DNA of 64,000 nucleotides from the NCBI GenBank assembly GCA_035486355.1, contig DATHNE010000190.1, forward strand, positions 12,533-76,532, written 5' to 3'. Shown here one piece after another: positions 50,699 through 60,297 of the stretch (its first letter is position 1; every line of letters starts with the position of its first letter). The notes beneath the pieces were generated by a model that searched no databases, was not told where the DNA came from, and saw only the letters and a program-made list of their open reading frames with translations. The position numbers were made by a program, and so were the translations under genes. This DNA is from Palsa-883 sp035486355 (lineage in GTDB: Bacteria; Pseudomonadota; Alphaproteobacteria; Acetobacterales; Acetobacteraceae).

Positions 50699-53600
50699 TC
50701 ATTCAGCGGCGACGGGATGTTGGACCCCGCCCCGGCGTCCCCACAAATGCAGGTGCGCCAGCTTATCCATATAGATGTAGACCACCGGCGTGGTGAACAA
50801 CGTCAGCACCTGCGACACAACCAGGCCACCTGCCATGGCGTAGCCGAGAGGCTGGCGCAGCTCGGATCCGGTCCCGCTGCCCAGCATCAGCGGCAGGCTG
50901 CCGAGCAGGGCGCACATCGTGGTCATCAGGATCGGGCGGAAGCGCAGCCGGCACGCCTCATGGATAGAGTCCTCCGCGGTGAGGCCGCGCGTCCGTTCCG
51001 CCTCCAGCGCGAAGTCGACCAGCATGATGCCGTTCTTCTTCACGATGCCGATCAGCAGGATGATGCCAATGATGCCCATGACATCCAGCCCGAAGCCACA
51101 GACCAGCAGTATCGCCAGCGCCCCTGCGCCCGCCGCCGGCAGTGTGGAGATGATGGTCAACGGATGGATCGTGTTCTCATACAACATGCCCAGGATGATG
51201 TAGACCGCCAGCAGGGCGGCCAGGATCAGGACCGGTGTGCTGCTCAGCGAACTCTGGAACGCCTGCGCGTTGCCCTGGAAGCTCGCGCTGATCGTCGGCG
51301 GCACATGCAGCGTCGCCATCTCCCGCTGGATCGCCGACACCGCTGGTCCCAGCGGTGCGTTGCCCTTCAAGTTGAAGCTGATCGTCACCGAGGGGAACTG
51401 GCCCTGATGGTTCACCGACAACGGTGACACCGTCGTGTGCTGCGTGACCAGCTCGCTCAATGGCACCATCCCGGATGTCTGCGAGCGGACGTAGATCCGT
51501 TGCAATGCATTCGGACCGAGCTGGTACGCCGGATTCGTTTCCATGATGACGTAGTACTGGTTCAGGCTGGTGTAAAGCTGCGCGATCGGGCGTTGACCGA
51601 AGGCGTCGTACAGCACGGAATCGATCTGCTCCGCCGTGATGCCCAACCGCGACGCCGTATCCCGATTGATCGACAGGGTGAGCTGCGGCGCGGCGGACTG
51701 CTGGTCGCTGGTCACGTCGGCGAGCTGCGGCAGTTTCGCCAACGCCGCCTCGATGATCGGCCCCCACTTGTTCAGTTCGCTCAGGTCGACGTCGCTTAGC
51801 GTGTACTGGTACTGGGTGGCAGTCAGGCGACCACCGATGTTGACGTCCTGCACCGGCTGCATGAAGAGCCGCATCCCGGGCACGCCTCTCGCTGCCTGAT
51901 CGATGCGCGTCATGACCTGGCTGATCGGCGCCCGCTGGCTCTGCGGCTTCAGGGCGATGAAAATGCGGCCCTGATTCTCGGTCGACGTGGCGCCGCCGGC
52001 ACCGATATAGGCGCCCACTGAGGCAACGGCTGGATCCCGCTCGACCACCGCGATCATGCGCTGCTGCAGCGCCGCCATCCCATTGGGAGACACATCTTCC
52101 GCCGCCTCCGTCACACCGAGGATCAGCCCGGTATCCTGCTCGGGAAAGAAGCCCTTCGGGATGACGATGAACAGCCAGGCAGTGACCGCGATGGTGCCAA
52201 GCATCACCATCAGGGTGATAAAGCGATAGCGTAACGCCACCGTCAGCATCCGGTCGTACCCAGCGAGCATGGCATCGAAGCCGTATTCGAGCGCGCGTGA
52301 CAGCCTGCCGGCTTTCTCCGGATGCTCTTCGCGCAGCAGGCGCGCGCCCATCATCGGTGTCAGGGTCAGCGAGACAACCACCGACACGGCAATCGAGACG
52401 GTGACGGTGACGGCGAATTCCTGGAACATCCGGCCGACCATGCCGCTCATCAACAGCAGGGGGATGAAGACGGCGACCAGGGATATCGAAATCGACAGGA
52501 TGGTGAAGCCGATCTCGCCCGCGCCGTCGAGCGCGGCCCGCATCGGCGTCTTGCCCATCTCGATATGCCGCGCGATATTTTCGACCATCACGATCGCGTC
52601 GTCGACCACGAAGCCGACGGCGATCGACAGCCCCATCAATGACAGGTTGTCCAGGCTGTAGCCGAACAAGTACATGACCCCGAACGTGCCGACGATCGAG
52701 ACCGGGACCGCAACGGCCGGAATCAGCGTCGCGTTGACGCTGCGCAGGAACAGGAAGATCACCCCGACCACCAGGCCGATGGTGATGATCAGCGTGCGCT
52801 GCACATCCGCGACCGAGGCGCGGATGGTGGTGGTGCGGTCGGAGATCACCGCGACCTTGATGGCGGGCGGGATCGCTGTCTCGATCTGCGGCAGCGCGGC
52901 CTGGATCGCATCCACCGTGCTGATGACGTTGGCGCCCGGCAGTCGTTGAATGGCCAGAACGATGCCGCGTTGCTGGTTGACCCAGCCGCGCAGCGTCTCA
53001 TCCTGCGGGCCGACGATCGCGTTGCCGACATCGGACACCCGGATCGGCCCACCGTTGCGATAGGCGATGATCTGGTTGTTCCAGTCCTGGGCTTTCAGGA
53101 TCTGGTCGTCGGTTTGCAGCGTGTAGGCGCGTTGGTTGCCATACAGGCTGCCCTTCGGCTGATCGACGCTGACATTGGTGAGCGCGTTGCGCACGTCCTC
53201 CAGGTCCAGCCCATTCTCGGCGAGCTTGGCGGGATCGAACTGGATGCGGATGGCGGGATGCTGCTCGCCACCGATGCTTACCAGGCCGACACCGGAAACC
53301 TGGGAGATCTTCTGCGCGATGATGCTTTCGGCGTAGTCGTCCACCGTGGTGATGGGGAGCGTGTTGGAAGTCAGGCCGAGCACCAGCACCGGCGCATCGG
53401 CCGGATTGGTTTCATGGTAGGTCGGCGGCGACGGCATGTCCTTCGGCAGTTGCCCGGCGGCGGCGTTGATCGCGGTCTGCACGAGCTGGGCCGCCGCATT
53501 GATGTCATCGTTCAGAGTGAACTGCAGCGTGATCTGCGTGTAACCGAGCGAACTCGTCGAGGTCATCTGCGTGAGATACGGGATTTCGCCGAATTGCTTT

Positions 53601-53803
53601 TCCAGCGGGGTCGCAACCGAGGACGCCATGGTCTGCGGGTCGGCTCCGGGCAATTGCGCGGTGACCGAGATGGTTGGGAACGCAACATTCGGCAGCGCCG
53701 CGACCGGCAGCAGCGTGTAGGCCGTGGCGCCGAGCAATACGATGGCCACCATCAGCAGCGCGGTGGCAACCGGCCGGCGAATGAAAGCCGATGAGATGTT
53801 CAT
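50699..53803 (-). CDS. RND multidrug efflux permease (MdtB/MdtC-like, HAE1)
   Basis: A 1034-residue inner-membrane RND pump of full family length. It opens NISSAFIRRPVATALLMVAIVLLG and has the porter-domain features FPTISVTAQLPGADPQTM and PLEKQFGEI. The transmembrane motif GFVVDDAIVMVENIARH contains the proton-relay Asp pair and FPEQDTGLILG starts the second half. It exports hydrophobic drugs or metabolites through an outer-membrane channel whose gene is not in the window. It overlaps the adaptor gene by 4 bp as ATGA. MdtB/MdtC-type homology is the closest by pattern; the substrate is unknown. Confidence 0.92.
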   Translation of the reverse strand: MNISSAFIRRPVATALLMVAIVLLGATAYTLLPVAALPNVAFPTISVTAQLPGADPQTMASSVATPLEKQFGEIPYLTQMTSTSSLGYTQITLQFTLNDDINAAAQLVQTAINAAAGQLPKDMPSPPTYHETNPADAPVLVLGLTSNTLPITTVDDYAESIIAQKISQVSGVGLVSIGGEQHPAIRIQFDPAKLAENGLDLEDVRNALTNVSVDQPKGSLYGNQRAYTLQTDDQILKAQDWNNQIIAYRNGGPIRVSDVGNAIVGPQDETLRGWVNQQRGIVLAIQRLPGANVISTVDAIQAALPQIETAIPPAIKVAVISDRTTTIRASVADVQRTLIITIGLVVGVIFLFLRSVNATLIPAVAVPVSIVGTFGVMYLFGYSLDNLSLMGLSIAVGFVVDDAIVMVENIARHIEMGKTPMRAALDGAGEIGFTILSISISLVAVFIPLLLMSGMVGRMFQEFAVTVTVSIAVSVVVSLTLTPMMGARLLREEHPEKAGRLSRALEYGFDAMLAGYDRMLTVALRYRFITLMVMLGTIAVTAWLFIVIPKGFFPEQDTGLILGVTEAAEDVSPNGMAALQQRMIAVVERDPAVASVGAYIGAGGATSTENQGRIFIALKPQSQRAPISQVMTRIDQAARGVPGMRLFMQPVQDVNIGGRLTATQYQYTLSDVDLSELNKWGPIIEAALAKLPQLADVTSDQQSAAPQLTLSINRDTASRLGITAEQIDSVLYDAFGQRPIAQLYTSLNQYYVIMETNPAYQLGPNALQRIYVRSQTSGMVPLSELVTQHTTVSPLSVNHQGQFPSVTISFNLKGNAPLGPAVSAIQREMATLHVPPTISASFQGNAQAFQSSLSSTPVLILAALLAVYIILGMLYENTIHPLTIISTLPAAGAGALAILLVCGFGLDVMGIIGIILLIGIVKKNGIMLVDFALEAERTRGLTAEDSIHEACRLRFRPILMTTMCALLGSLPLMLGSGTGSELRQPLGYAMAGGLVVSQVLTLFTTPVVYIYMDKLAHLHLWGRRGGVQHPVAAE

Positions 53804-54990
53804 CCCAGCATCCCCGCGCTGGCCTCAGAGCTGTTCTGTACCCTGGGATCGTTGGCTTGCACCTGGGCCACCTTGACGCCGTTGCTCAGGCGGTACTGGC
53901 CTTGCGTCACCACGGTGTCGCCAGGCCGCAGCCCGGTGTCGATGAGCGCGCGTCCGTCGAGTGTTTCGCCGATCGTCACCGCACGCTGCTGCACCGTGCC
54001 GTTCGCGGTGACGACATAGACCAGCGCGCCGCTTTGGCCCTGCTGCAATGCATTCAACGGCACCGTGATCGCATTGTGCTGTTGGTCGAGGATCAACCGC
54101 ACGTTGACGAACTCGCCGGGCCACAAGGTGCGCGCAGCATTGGGGAAGGTGGCCTTGAGCTGGACGGCGCCGGAGCTTTGGCTGATCGTGTTGTTCACCA
54201 ACAGCAGCGTGCCTTCGTCGAGCTTCGTGCGGCCGGTCTGGTCGTAGGCGATCGCGTGCAGCTTGCCCTTGGCCATGGCGAGCTGCACCTTGGGCACGTC
54301 GTCCTGCGGCAGCGTGAAGATGACGGAGATCGGCTGGATCTGGGTGACGGTGACGATCGGCGTGGTCGAGGACGGCTGCACGATATTGCCGATGTCGACA
54401 TCCTGGATGCCAGTCACGCCGTCGATCGGCGCGGTGATCGTGGTGTAGCTGAGCTGGGTTTGCGCGTTGAAGATCGCAGCCTTGTCGCCGGCGATGGAGG
54501 CCTGCAGCGCATCGACCGTCGCGACTTGGTCGGATGTCTGCTGCGCCGTCGCGTAGCCCTGCTTCAGCAGCGTTGAATAGCGGCCGAGATCCAATTGTGC
54601 GGCCGCCAGGTTGGCGGTATCGCGTGCCAGTGCCGCCTCGGCCTGCTGCAACGCCGCCTGGAACGGCCGTGGATCGAGCTGCGCGATCAGGCTGCCGGGA
54701 TGTACGGCCTGTCCCTCGGTGAAACCGATCTTATCGATCGTGCCGGTCACCTGCGCGTGGATGTCCACCACATTGTAGGCCACCACCGTGCCAATGCCGG
54801 TCAGCACGGTTGGCATGTCGGAGACACGCACCTTCTCTGCCACCACCGGCACCGGCGCAGGCGTTGCTGCGGCCGTGACGGCCGCGGTGGCATCGGCGTG
54901 CTGCGTATGCCACACGGCGACGCCGCCAATGCCGACGACGATGCAGAGGCCGAAAACAACAACTCGAGTTCGCACGTTAACCCTCCGCAC
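53800..54990 (-). CDS. RND efflux periplasmic adaptor (MFP) subunit
   Basis: A 396-residue membrane-fusion protein. It has an N-terminal anchor (TRVVVFGLCIVVGIGGVAVWHTQ), a lipoyl-like half (VVDIHAQVTGTIDKIGFTEGQAVHPGSLIAQLDPRPF), an alpha-helical hairpin (LQQAEAALARDTANLAAAQLDLGRY) and the second lipoyl half (LSYTTITAPIDGVTGIQDVDIGNIV). It bridges the RND permease to the outer-membrane channel. It is co-transcribed and overlaps the permease start. MdtA/AcrA-type. Confidence 0.9.
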   Translation of the reverse strand: MRRVNVRTRVVVFGLCIVVGIGGVAVWHTQHADATAAVTAAATPAPVPVVAEKVRVSDMPTVLTGIGTVVAYNVVDIHAQVTGTIDKIGFTEGQAVHPGSLIAQLDPRPFQAALQQAEAALARDTANLAAAQLDLGRYSTLLKQGYATAQQTSDQVATVDALQASIAGDKAAIFNAQTQLSYTTITAPIDGVTGIQDVDIGNIVQPSSTTPIVTVTQIQPISVIFTLPQDDVPKVQLAMAKGKLHAIAYDQTGRTKLDEGTLLLVNNTISQSSGAVQLKATFPNAARTLWPGEFVNVRLILDQQHNAITVPLNALQQGQSGALVYVVTANGTVQQRAVTIGETLDGRALIDTGLRPGDTVVTQGQYRLSNGVKVAQVQANDPRVQNSSEASAGMLG

Positions 54991-55652
54991 ACTGTCGCTC
55001 GCGGCCTACATGCGGTGGGGGGGTTCCAACCGGAAATTGCATTCCGACAGAACGCTATGAACCTCGTGCATGCGCGCGACGGTCGGATGGCCGGGCAGAA
55101 TCGACCGAGTTGACCGTAAGGAAGCAAGCACTGCTCTCGCCCGGGACAACCTGGACTGCGACGTCGCGATGCACGACCCCTGCCGCAACACCAGGCGCGT
55201 GCACCCGTCCAAGCCCGCGGCGCCGCGGCCGACGCGGCACAGGAGGGCGGACAGGCGGGAGGAGCAGGCGCGCCGGAATTCGACGTGGCCGACGGTGTCC
55301 TCGGCGTTGCCAGCGGCGACGGGCGCGGCATAGCTGCGGCATGCGGGCTGCGACGCGGCGTGCCTGTTTTCCAGGAAGGCGCTCGAGGCCGCGAGGTATG
55401 GTTCCAGCAGGTCGCTGGCGCGCCCGATTTCGGCGCGGGCGTGGCGGTCGAAAGCGAAGCCTTGCATGATGCGCGTCGTCGACCAGGGCGATATGCAGGC
55501 GATGCAGGTCAGCCAGGTGCCTGGCGATGCGGGGGCGGGCCGGGTGCAGACCGTTGATGGCAACGGGATGCTGCGGCATGGCGAAAGTCTGCGGCGGCAA
55601 TGGTACATACGGTGCTCATGCCGCTGGTGGTGGTGTGGACGCAGGGGGATGC
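54991..55652. other. Intergenic region upstream of the efflux operon
   Basis: About 660 bp between the divergent adaptor and HpcH/HpaI aldolase genes. Minus-strand frames here (for example 55006-55608) contain a helical patch (RASDLLEPYLAASSAFLENR) and a second frame has HLADLHRLHIALVDDAHHARLRF. Together they could be a decayed small gene, but I recognise no family. No clear operator was seen. Confidence 0.35.
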
Positions 55653-56429
55653 ATGTCGGACGTGGGCGGGATCAACCGGATGAAGGCGCGGCTGGCGGCG
55701 GGTGAGACCGTGACGGCATTCATGGTGACGATGCCCAGCGTGGCAATGGCGCAGGTGCTAGCGGGCAGTGGCGTCGATTGCCTGATCCTCGATATGGAGC
55801 ATGGGCCGATCGATCTCGCGACGCTGCATGCGATGGTGGCGGCGACGCGGGGGTCTGGGGCGACGCCGATCGTACGCGTGCCGTGGACCGAGCCGTGGCT
55901 GGTAAAGCCGGTGCTGGACACGGGGGCGATGGGGATCAACTTCCCGATGATTTCCACCGCGGCGCTGGCGCGGGCGAGCGCGGCGGCGGTGCGGTATCCG
56001 CCCGAGGGCGTGCGGGGTGTCGCGCCGTCCTATGCGCCGGTGCGGTGGGGGCTGCCGATGCCGGAGTACCTGCGGCAGGCCAACCGCGAGATGGTCAATG
56101 TGATCACCATTGAAGATCCGGAGGCGGTTCGAAATCTGGATGAGATCCTGGCGGTGCCAGGGATCGATGTGGTGGCGATTGCGTCATTCGACCTGTCGAT
56201 GAGCCTGGGGGTGCCCGGGCAGCTCGAGCATCCGGCACTGACGGCATTGGTGCGCGAGGCGGAGGCGAAGGTGCTGCGGTCGGGGATTCCGCTGGCCGGC
56301 GTGGCACTGTCGCCGGAGGCCGCGCAGGCGAAGCGCGCCGCCGGATATCGCATGCTGCTGGTGGGGTTTGACGTGCAGATGGTGGACGGCGCGGCCCGTG
56401 GCGCTGTCGCGGCGGCTGTGTCCGGCTAA
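55653..56429 (+). CDS. HpcH/HpaI-family aldolase
   Basis: A 258-residue class II pyruvate aldolase-like protein: CLILDMEHGPIDLATLHAMVAATRGSGATPIVRVPWTEPWLVKPVLDTGAMGINFPMI, and a later VVAIASFDLSMSLGVPGQLEHP. The Glu of DMEHG and the Asp of FDLS match the metal ligands of HpaI. It cleaves or forms 4-hydroxy-2-oxo acids such as 4-hydroxy-2-ketoheptanedioate. The start at 55653 has AGGGGG upstream; the longer frame to 55527 is not coding-like. It stands alone, convergent with the debranching-enzyme gene. Confidence 0.88.
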   Translation: MSDVGGINRMKARLAAGETVTAFMVTMPSVAMAQVLAGSGVDCLILDMEHGPIDLATLHAMVAATRGSGATPIVRVPWTEPWLVKPVLDTGAMGINFPMISTAALARASAAAVRYPPEGVRGVAPSYAPVRWGLPMPEYLRQANREMVNVITIEDPEAVRNLDEILAVPGIDVVAIASFDLSMSLGVPGQLEHPALTALVREAEAKVLRSGIPLAGVALSPEAAQAKRAAGYRMLLVGFDVQMVDGAARGAVAAAVSG

Positions 56430-56487
56430 ATCGTCGCAACGGTGGTCGTGACAGTGCGAAGGCCACGATCACACCGGGCAAACGGTT

Positions 56488-58617
56488 CTATCGGCGGCGA
56501 ACCGCCTGCGCATCGCCGCGCAGCACTTTGAATTGCGTTTCGCTACCCTCGCGCCAGAAGCCGATATCGAACTCCTGCTGGCCCAGGCGGAGGCCGTACA
56601 GCGTCACGTCCGGCAACCACTCGGGTAGCATCGGGTCGACATGCAGCACACCACCCGGCGCATCGGGTTCGATGCCAAGCAGCGTTTGCAGCAGCATGAA
56701 GGCGGAACCGGCCGCCCAGGCCTGCGGCACGTTGGCGCCGCGGTACTGCACCGGGAAGGCGGTGCCGTCGCGCGGAATACCTGCGTACAGCTCCGGCACC
56801 TGGTTCAGCAGGAAGTGGCTGGCCGCGCCGGAGATATCGCGCGCGATATGCGCCGCCTCGGCGTGGAATCCGTAGCGCTTGCAGCCAGCGGCGATGATCG
56901 CGTTGTCGTGCGGCCAGACGGAGCCGAGCTGATAGGTATACGGGTTGTAGGAGACGTGCTGCGACGACAGGGTGCGGATGCCCCAACCGGAGCTCATGTC
57001 GGGTGCCATCAGCCGGGCGACGACGCGGCCGGCGCGTTCTTTCGGGATGATCCCGGAATAGAGGCAGTGGCCGGGGTTGGAGGCGACGGAGAACACCGGC
57101 TTCTTCTCGCCGTCCAGCATGAAGGCGTAGAAGCCGCCCGCTTCATCCCAGAACACCTCATTGAATTTCCGGAACAGTTCGGCGGCCTTGCCGCGCAACG
57201 TGCGCGCATCGTCCGGTCGGTCCAGCGCATCATAGATTTCCGCCATACGCTGCCAGGCGTCGTAGACATAGCCTTGCAGCTCCACCATCGCCTTCGGTCC
57301 CTTGACCAGGGACCCGTTAAGGTTGACGGAGGATTCGCCGGAATCCTTCCAGGCCATGTTCTCGTAGCCGGCCGACGAGCGGGTCTGGAATTCCTGGAAC
57401 CCGTCGCCATCACGGTCGCCTGATTCGTCGATCCAGCGCAGGCAGGCTTCCGCGGTCCCCAGGTGGTGTTCGAGCAGTGTGCGATCGCCGGTGGCACGCC
57501 ATGCGGCATGCAACACGATAACGTACAGCGGTGTGGCGTCGGCGGTACCGTAATACGGCGTGTGCGGGATCAGCTTAAAATGCGCCAGCTCGCCATAGCG
57601 CATCTCGTGCGGGATCTTGCCCGGCTCGGCGTCGCGCCATTCATCCAGCTCCTTGGCCTGGAGCTGGGCCAGTACCTCCAGCGCGCCGCGGGCAAAGGAG
57701 GGATCGACCAGAATGGTCTGTAACGACGCAATCAGGCTGTCGCGGCCGAAGGGCGCAACGAACCAGGGCAGACCGGCGGCGGGAAACATCACCGTCCCAC
57801 CGGTGCCCGGCATCTCCAGCCGCAGCGCCGTCATGTCGTCCAGCGCCTGGACGTAGAAGCGATAGAATTCCTCGTTCGAGGTGCGGATGCGCAGCGCGCC
57901 TTTGCGCCAGAGTTCACCAGAGCTGGCGTGGGTGGACTGGACGTTGTGATCGGCGCAGTCCAACGGTGCGACAAAGCGGTGTTCGCCACCGGTGAAGTCG
58001 TACAGCAGGCAGCAATGCCAGGACGCACCGGGATCGAGACGAATTTCAAAGCTCAGGCGGCCGTTGGCATAGACGGCGTTCGACGACGTCTCGCCGGGAC
58101 GCACACTGAGGGCGCGCACGAAATCGTCGTTGCGATAGGTGGTGGTGAGACACTGCGTCATATCCGACCACTCGGTGACGATGTGCCCGCGACGAATGAT
58201 CGTTTCCTTCTTGACCTCGAACAGGTCGGCGAAGTCGCACCGGATGACAATTTCCAGATTAAATCGCACGGGCTTCGGCCCGTGGTTGGTGATGTCGAGA
58301 TCCTCGTGCATGCCGCCGTCGAGCCGGCGGCTGAGCATGAAACCCAGCGTGCGCGGCGGGATTTCGCCGTCATCGGTCAACACACTGCGGTTGGTCAGGA
58401 ACAGCCGCGCGGTGTCGTAGGTGACCGAGCCGCCGTTCAGCAGGTCCCACGGCTCACCATCGATGTGGACGAACCAGGCGCTGAGCAGGCGCGTATCAAA
58501 AAAATACAGACCCTTGTCGGAGGGCCAGGCGATCTGGCCGTCCGGCTCGGTGATGAGAATGACCTGCCCCTGGTGGATGGCAATCTGGGGCGGGCCGACC
58601 TGAACCTTGAAGGGCAT
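56488..58617 (-). CDS. Glycogen-debranching-type amylo-alpha-1,6-glucosidase
   Basis: A 709-residue protein: an N-terminal bacterial debranching-type domain (ILITEPDGQIAWPSDKGLYFFDTRLLSAWFVHIDGEPW...) and a C-terminal (alpha/alpha)6 barrel (GLPWFVAPFGRDSLIASLQTILVDP, IPHEMRYGELAHF, YGTADATPLYVIVLHAAW, SVWPHDNAIIAAGCKRYGF). This architecture acts on alpha-glucans or smaller glucosides; many members are uncharacterised. No signal peptide, so cytoplasmic. The frame is open to 58749, but homology begins at the ATG at 58617. No other glycogen genes are nearby. Confidence 0.85.
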   Translation of the reverse strand: MPFKVQVGPPQIAIHQGQVILITEPDGQIAWPSDKGLYFFDTRLLSAWFVHIDGEPWDLLNGGSVTYDTARLFLTNRSVLTDDGEIPPRTLGFMLSRRLDGGMHEDLDITNHGPKPVRFNLEIVIRCDFADLFEVKKETIIRRGHIVTEWSDMTQCLTTTYRNDDFVRALSVRPGETSSNAVYANGRLSFEIRLDPGASWHCCLLYDFTGGEHRFVAPLDCADHNVQSTHASSGELWRKGALRIRTSNEEFYRFYVQALDDMTALRLEMPGTGGTVMFPAAGLPWFVAPFGRDSLIASLQTILVDPSFARGALEVLAQLQAKELDEWRDAEPGKIPHEMRYGELAHFKLIPHTPYYGTADATPLYVIVLHAAWRATGDRTLLEHHLGTAEACLRWIDESGDRDGDGFQEFQTRSSAGYENMAWKDSGESSVNLNGSLVKGPKAMVELQGYVYDAWQRMAEIYDALDRPDDARTLRGKAAELFRKFNEVFWDEAGGFYAFMLDGEKKPVFSVASNPGHCLYSGIIPKERAGRVVARLMAPDMSSGWGIRTLSSQHVSYNPYTYQLGSVWPHDNAIIAAGCKRYGFHAEAAHIARDISGAASHFLLNQVPELYAGIPRDGTAFPVQYRGANVPQAWAAGSAFMLLQTLLGIEPDAPGGVLHVDPMLPEWLPDVTLYGLRLGQQEFDIGFWREGSETQFKVLRGDAQAVRRR

Positions 58618-58728
58618 GACGATCTTCTGGCGCTTGAGGGCGGATTGGACGCTACCTTGGCACGGTGGCGCGCTTGTAAAGGCCTGGATATAACGAATCG
58701 CGCACGCCGTTGGGAGGCAAGACCGAGC

Positions 58729-59357
58729 ATGGTTTGGCAGGGCTTGCAATGGGCCGGGTATGTCGCCGGGCCCTGGTGTTCGTGACGTTCTACATGCGAA
58801 CCATGCAGCCGCTCCGCCAGATGGCCATCCGCCGCAATGTGGTATTCCTGATTTACGCCATTCCCCTGCATTTGTGGCCGATCGCCATTTTGCACGTGCC
58901 GCTGCTGCCGCTGAATGGGCTGCGCCTCATCCAGTTACGGCGCGTGCTGGCGCATCTGGAGCAGGCGCGGTCGCAGGATCTGGATGTGCACAAGCGGCTG
59001 CCGCATCTGGCATACGAGGACCGCGCGGTTGGCACGGTGCTGCTCCAGCGCGGGGATCCGGGCGATAGCGCCTATGACATCGTCAGTGGCACGGTTGAAA
59101 TTCCGGAGCTGGGAGTTCGCCGGCAGGCGGGCGAGTTCTTCGGGGAGGTCGGGGCGTTTTCATCGGCACGCCTGCGGACGGCGGCGGTGTGCGTGGCGCC
59201 GACGCGGCTGTGTCGTATCGGCCATCACGCGCTGGTACTGGCATTCCACCGCGATCCGGCGTTGGCCTGCGGGTTGATGCGGCTGATCGCCGACCGCATG
59301 GCGGAGAATGTCGCATGGACGGCCGCCACGATCATAGAGGCACAGCCGGGGGCATGA
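58729..59357 (+). pseudogene. Cyclic-nucleotide-binding membrane protein with probable one-base deletion
   Basis: From ATG 58729 (GGGAGG upstream) the protein begins MVWQGLQWAGYVAG. The next segment, ALVFVTFYMRTMQPLRQMAIRRNVVFLIYAIP...LHVPLLPLNGLRL, is in another frame. One more G in the run near 58767-58773 would join them as VAG-ALVFVTF, as family members read. The intact part gives two membrane spans followed by a cyclic-nucleotide-binding domain (GTVLLQRGDPGDSAYDIVSGTVEI, GEFFGEVGAFSSARLRTAAV). It may be a real frameshift, a sequencing error, or a functional gene started at the ATG at 58749 or 58710. Its stop overlaps the thioesterase start. Confidence 0.65.
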
Positions 59358-59785
59358 GCGGCACGACCGGCTGGACCCTGGCGCACATTCAGCAGCACAT
59401 CGCGGCGGGGCTGCCGCTGGCGCAACTGTTCAATATGGCGGTGGTCGAGGCGACCCCGGCGCGGGCGCGGCTGCGGTTGAACGAGGGCGCGCACGTCACG
59501 CGACCGGGCGGCAGCGTGGCCGGGCCGGTGCTGTTCGCCCTGGCCGACGTGGTGACCTATGCGCTGATCCTGGCGGCGCGGCACGATCCGGATGCGGTGA
59601 CGGTAGACCTGACGATCAACTTCCTGCGCGCGGCGCGGGTGTTGCCGCTGCTGGCCGAAGCAGTGCCGCTGCGGGGCGGGCGGCGGCTGTTCACCGCTGA
59701 GGTGCGGATCAGCGAGGCGGACGGGGCCGGCGCGATGGTGGCACAAGCGACCACGACCTGGTCGCTGGCGAAGCGGGAAGCGTGA
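59354..59785 (+). CDS. PaaI-like hotdog thioesterase
   Basis: A 143-residue hotdog-fold protein: GLPLAQLFNMAVVEATPARARLRLNEG, then PGGSVAGPVLFALADVVTYALILA (the central helix with its catalytic-type Asp) and AVTVDLTINFLRAARV. Members hydrolyse acyl-CoA thioesters. The ATG at 59354 overlaps the stop of the cyclic-nucleotide-binding protein gene as ATGA, a sign that the upstream reading frame is translated. It ends directly against the convergent DUF3830 gene. Confidence 0.82.
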   Translation: MSGTTGWTLAHIQQHIAAGLPLAQLFNMAVVEATPARARLRLNEGAHVTRPGGSVAGPVLFALADVVTYALILAARHDPDAVTVDLTINFLRAARVLPLLAEAVPLRGGRRLFTAEVRISEADGAGAMVAQATTTWSLAKREA

Positions 59786-60199
59786 TCACGGGGCGCCGAA
59801 GACGATGTCCTGGGCGCCTTCCCACAGCACTTTCTTGCCGAGCGGGGTGAGGTTCTCGTTGCCCTCGATGATGGTCAGGAAGTGGTTGCCGGCGAGCTGG
59901 CCGACCTTGCTGGCGAAGCGGACAGCGCCATAGCCGAGCAGGATCTCGGTTTCGCTGAGGCCGCCGGGGTAGAGCAGGATCTGGCCGGGCGCTGGGTAGG
60001 AGGTGTGGTTCTCTGGAGCCAGGCCGAGGTCGAAGTCGCCGAGCGGAATCCAACAGGCTTCGCCGCTCCAGCGCACGTGGATGATGCGCTGATGGTAGGG
60101 CAGCAGGGTGCGGAATTTGGCGCAGGTCTTGGGCGCGTCAGCATCCTCGAAGCGGGCGACGAACCTGTAAGGACCGGCGGTGATGCGGATGGTGTCCAT
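59786..60199 (-). CDS. DUF3830 (cyclophilin-like) protein
   Basis: A 137-residue protein: RFVARFEDADAPKTCAKFRTLLPYHQRIIHVRWSGEACWIPLGDF, YPAPGQILLYPGGLSETEILLGYGAVRFASKVGQLAGNHFLTI. This is the DUF3830 family with a cyclophilin-like barrel; no biochemical function is established. Members often accompany transporters or hydrolases of amide compounds. It is divergent from the LLM monooxygenase gene, 98 bp away. Confidence 0.8.
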   Translation of the reverse strand: MDTIRITAGPYRFVARFEDADAPKTCAKFRTLLPYHQRIIHVRWSGEACWIPLGDFDLGLAPENHTSYPAPGQILLYPGGLSETEILLGYGAVRFASKVGQLAGNHFLTIIEGNENLTPLGKKVLWEGAQDIVFGAP

Positions 60200-60297
60200 G
60201 CCGGCGTTCTAGCGCATCGGTGGAAGAGGTCGAGAGGCGGGCGCCCACCACACCCGACGGCCCGAAAATTGCTCGGCCCCGAGCAGATGGCAACGCG

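Noticed and set aside
55006..55608. Minus-strand frame upstream of the efflux operon
   Set aside because: Contains a plausible helix but no recognisable domain, and a competing frame also looks partly protein-like. Not enough to call a gene or a named pseudogene.
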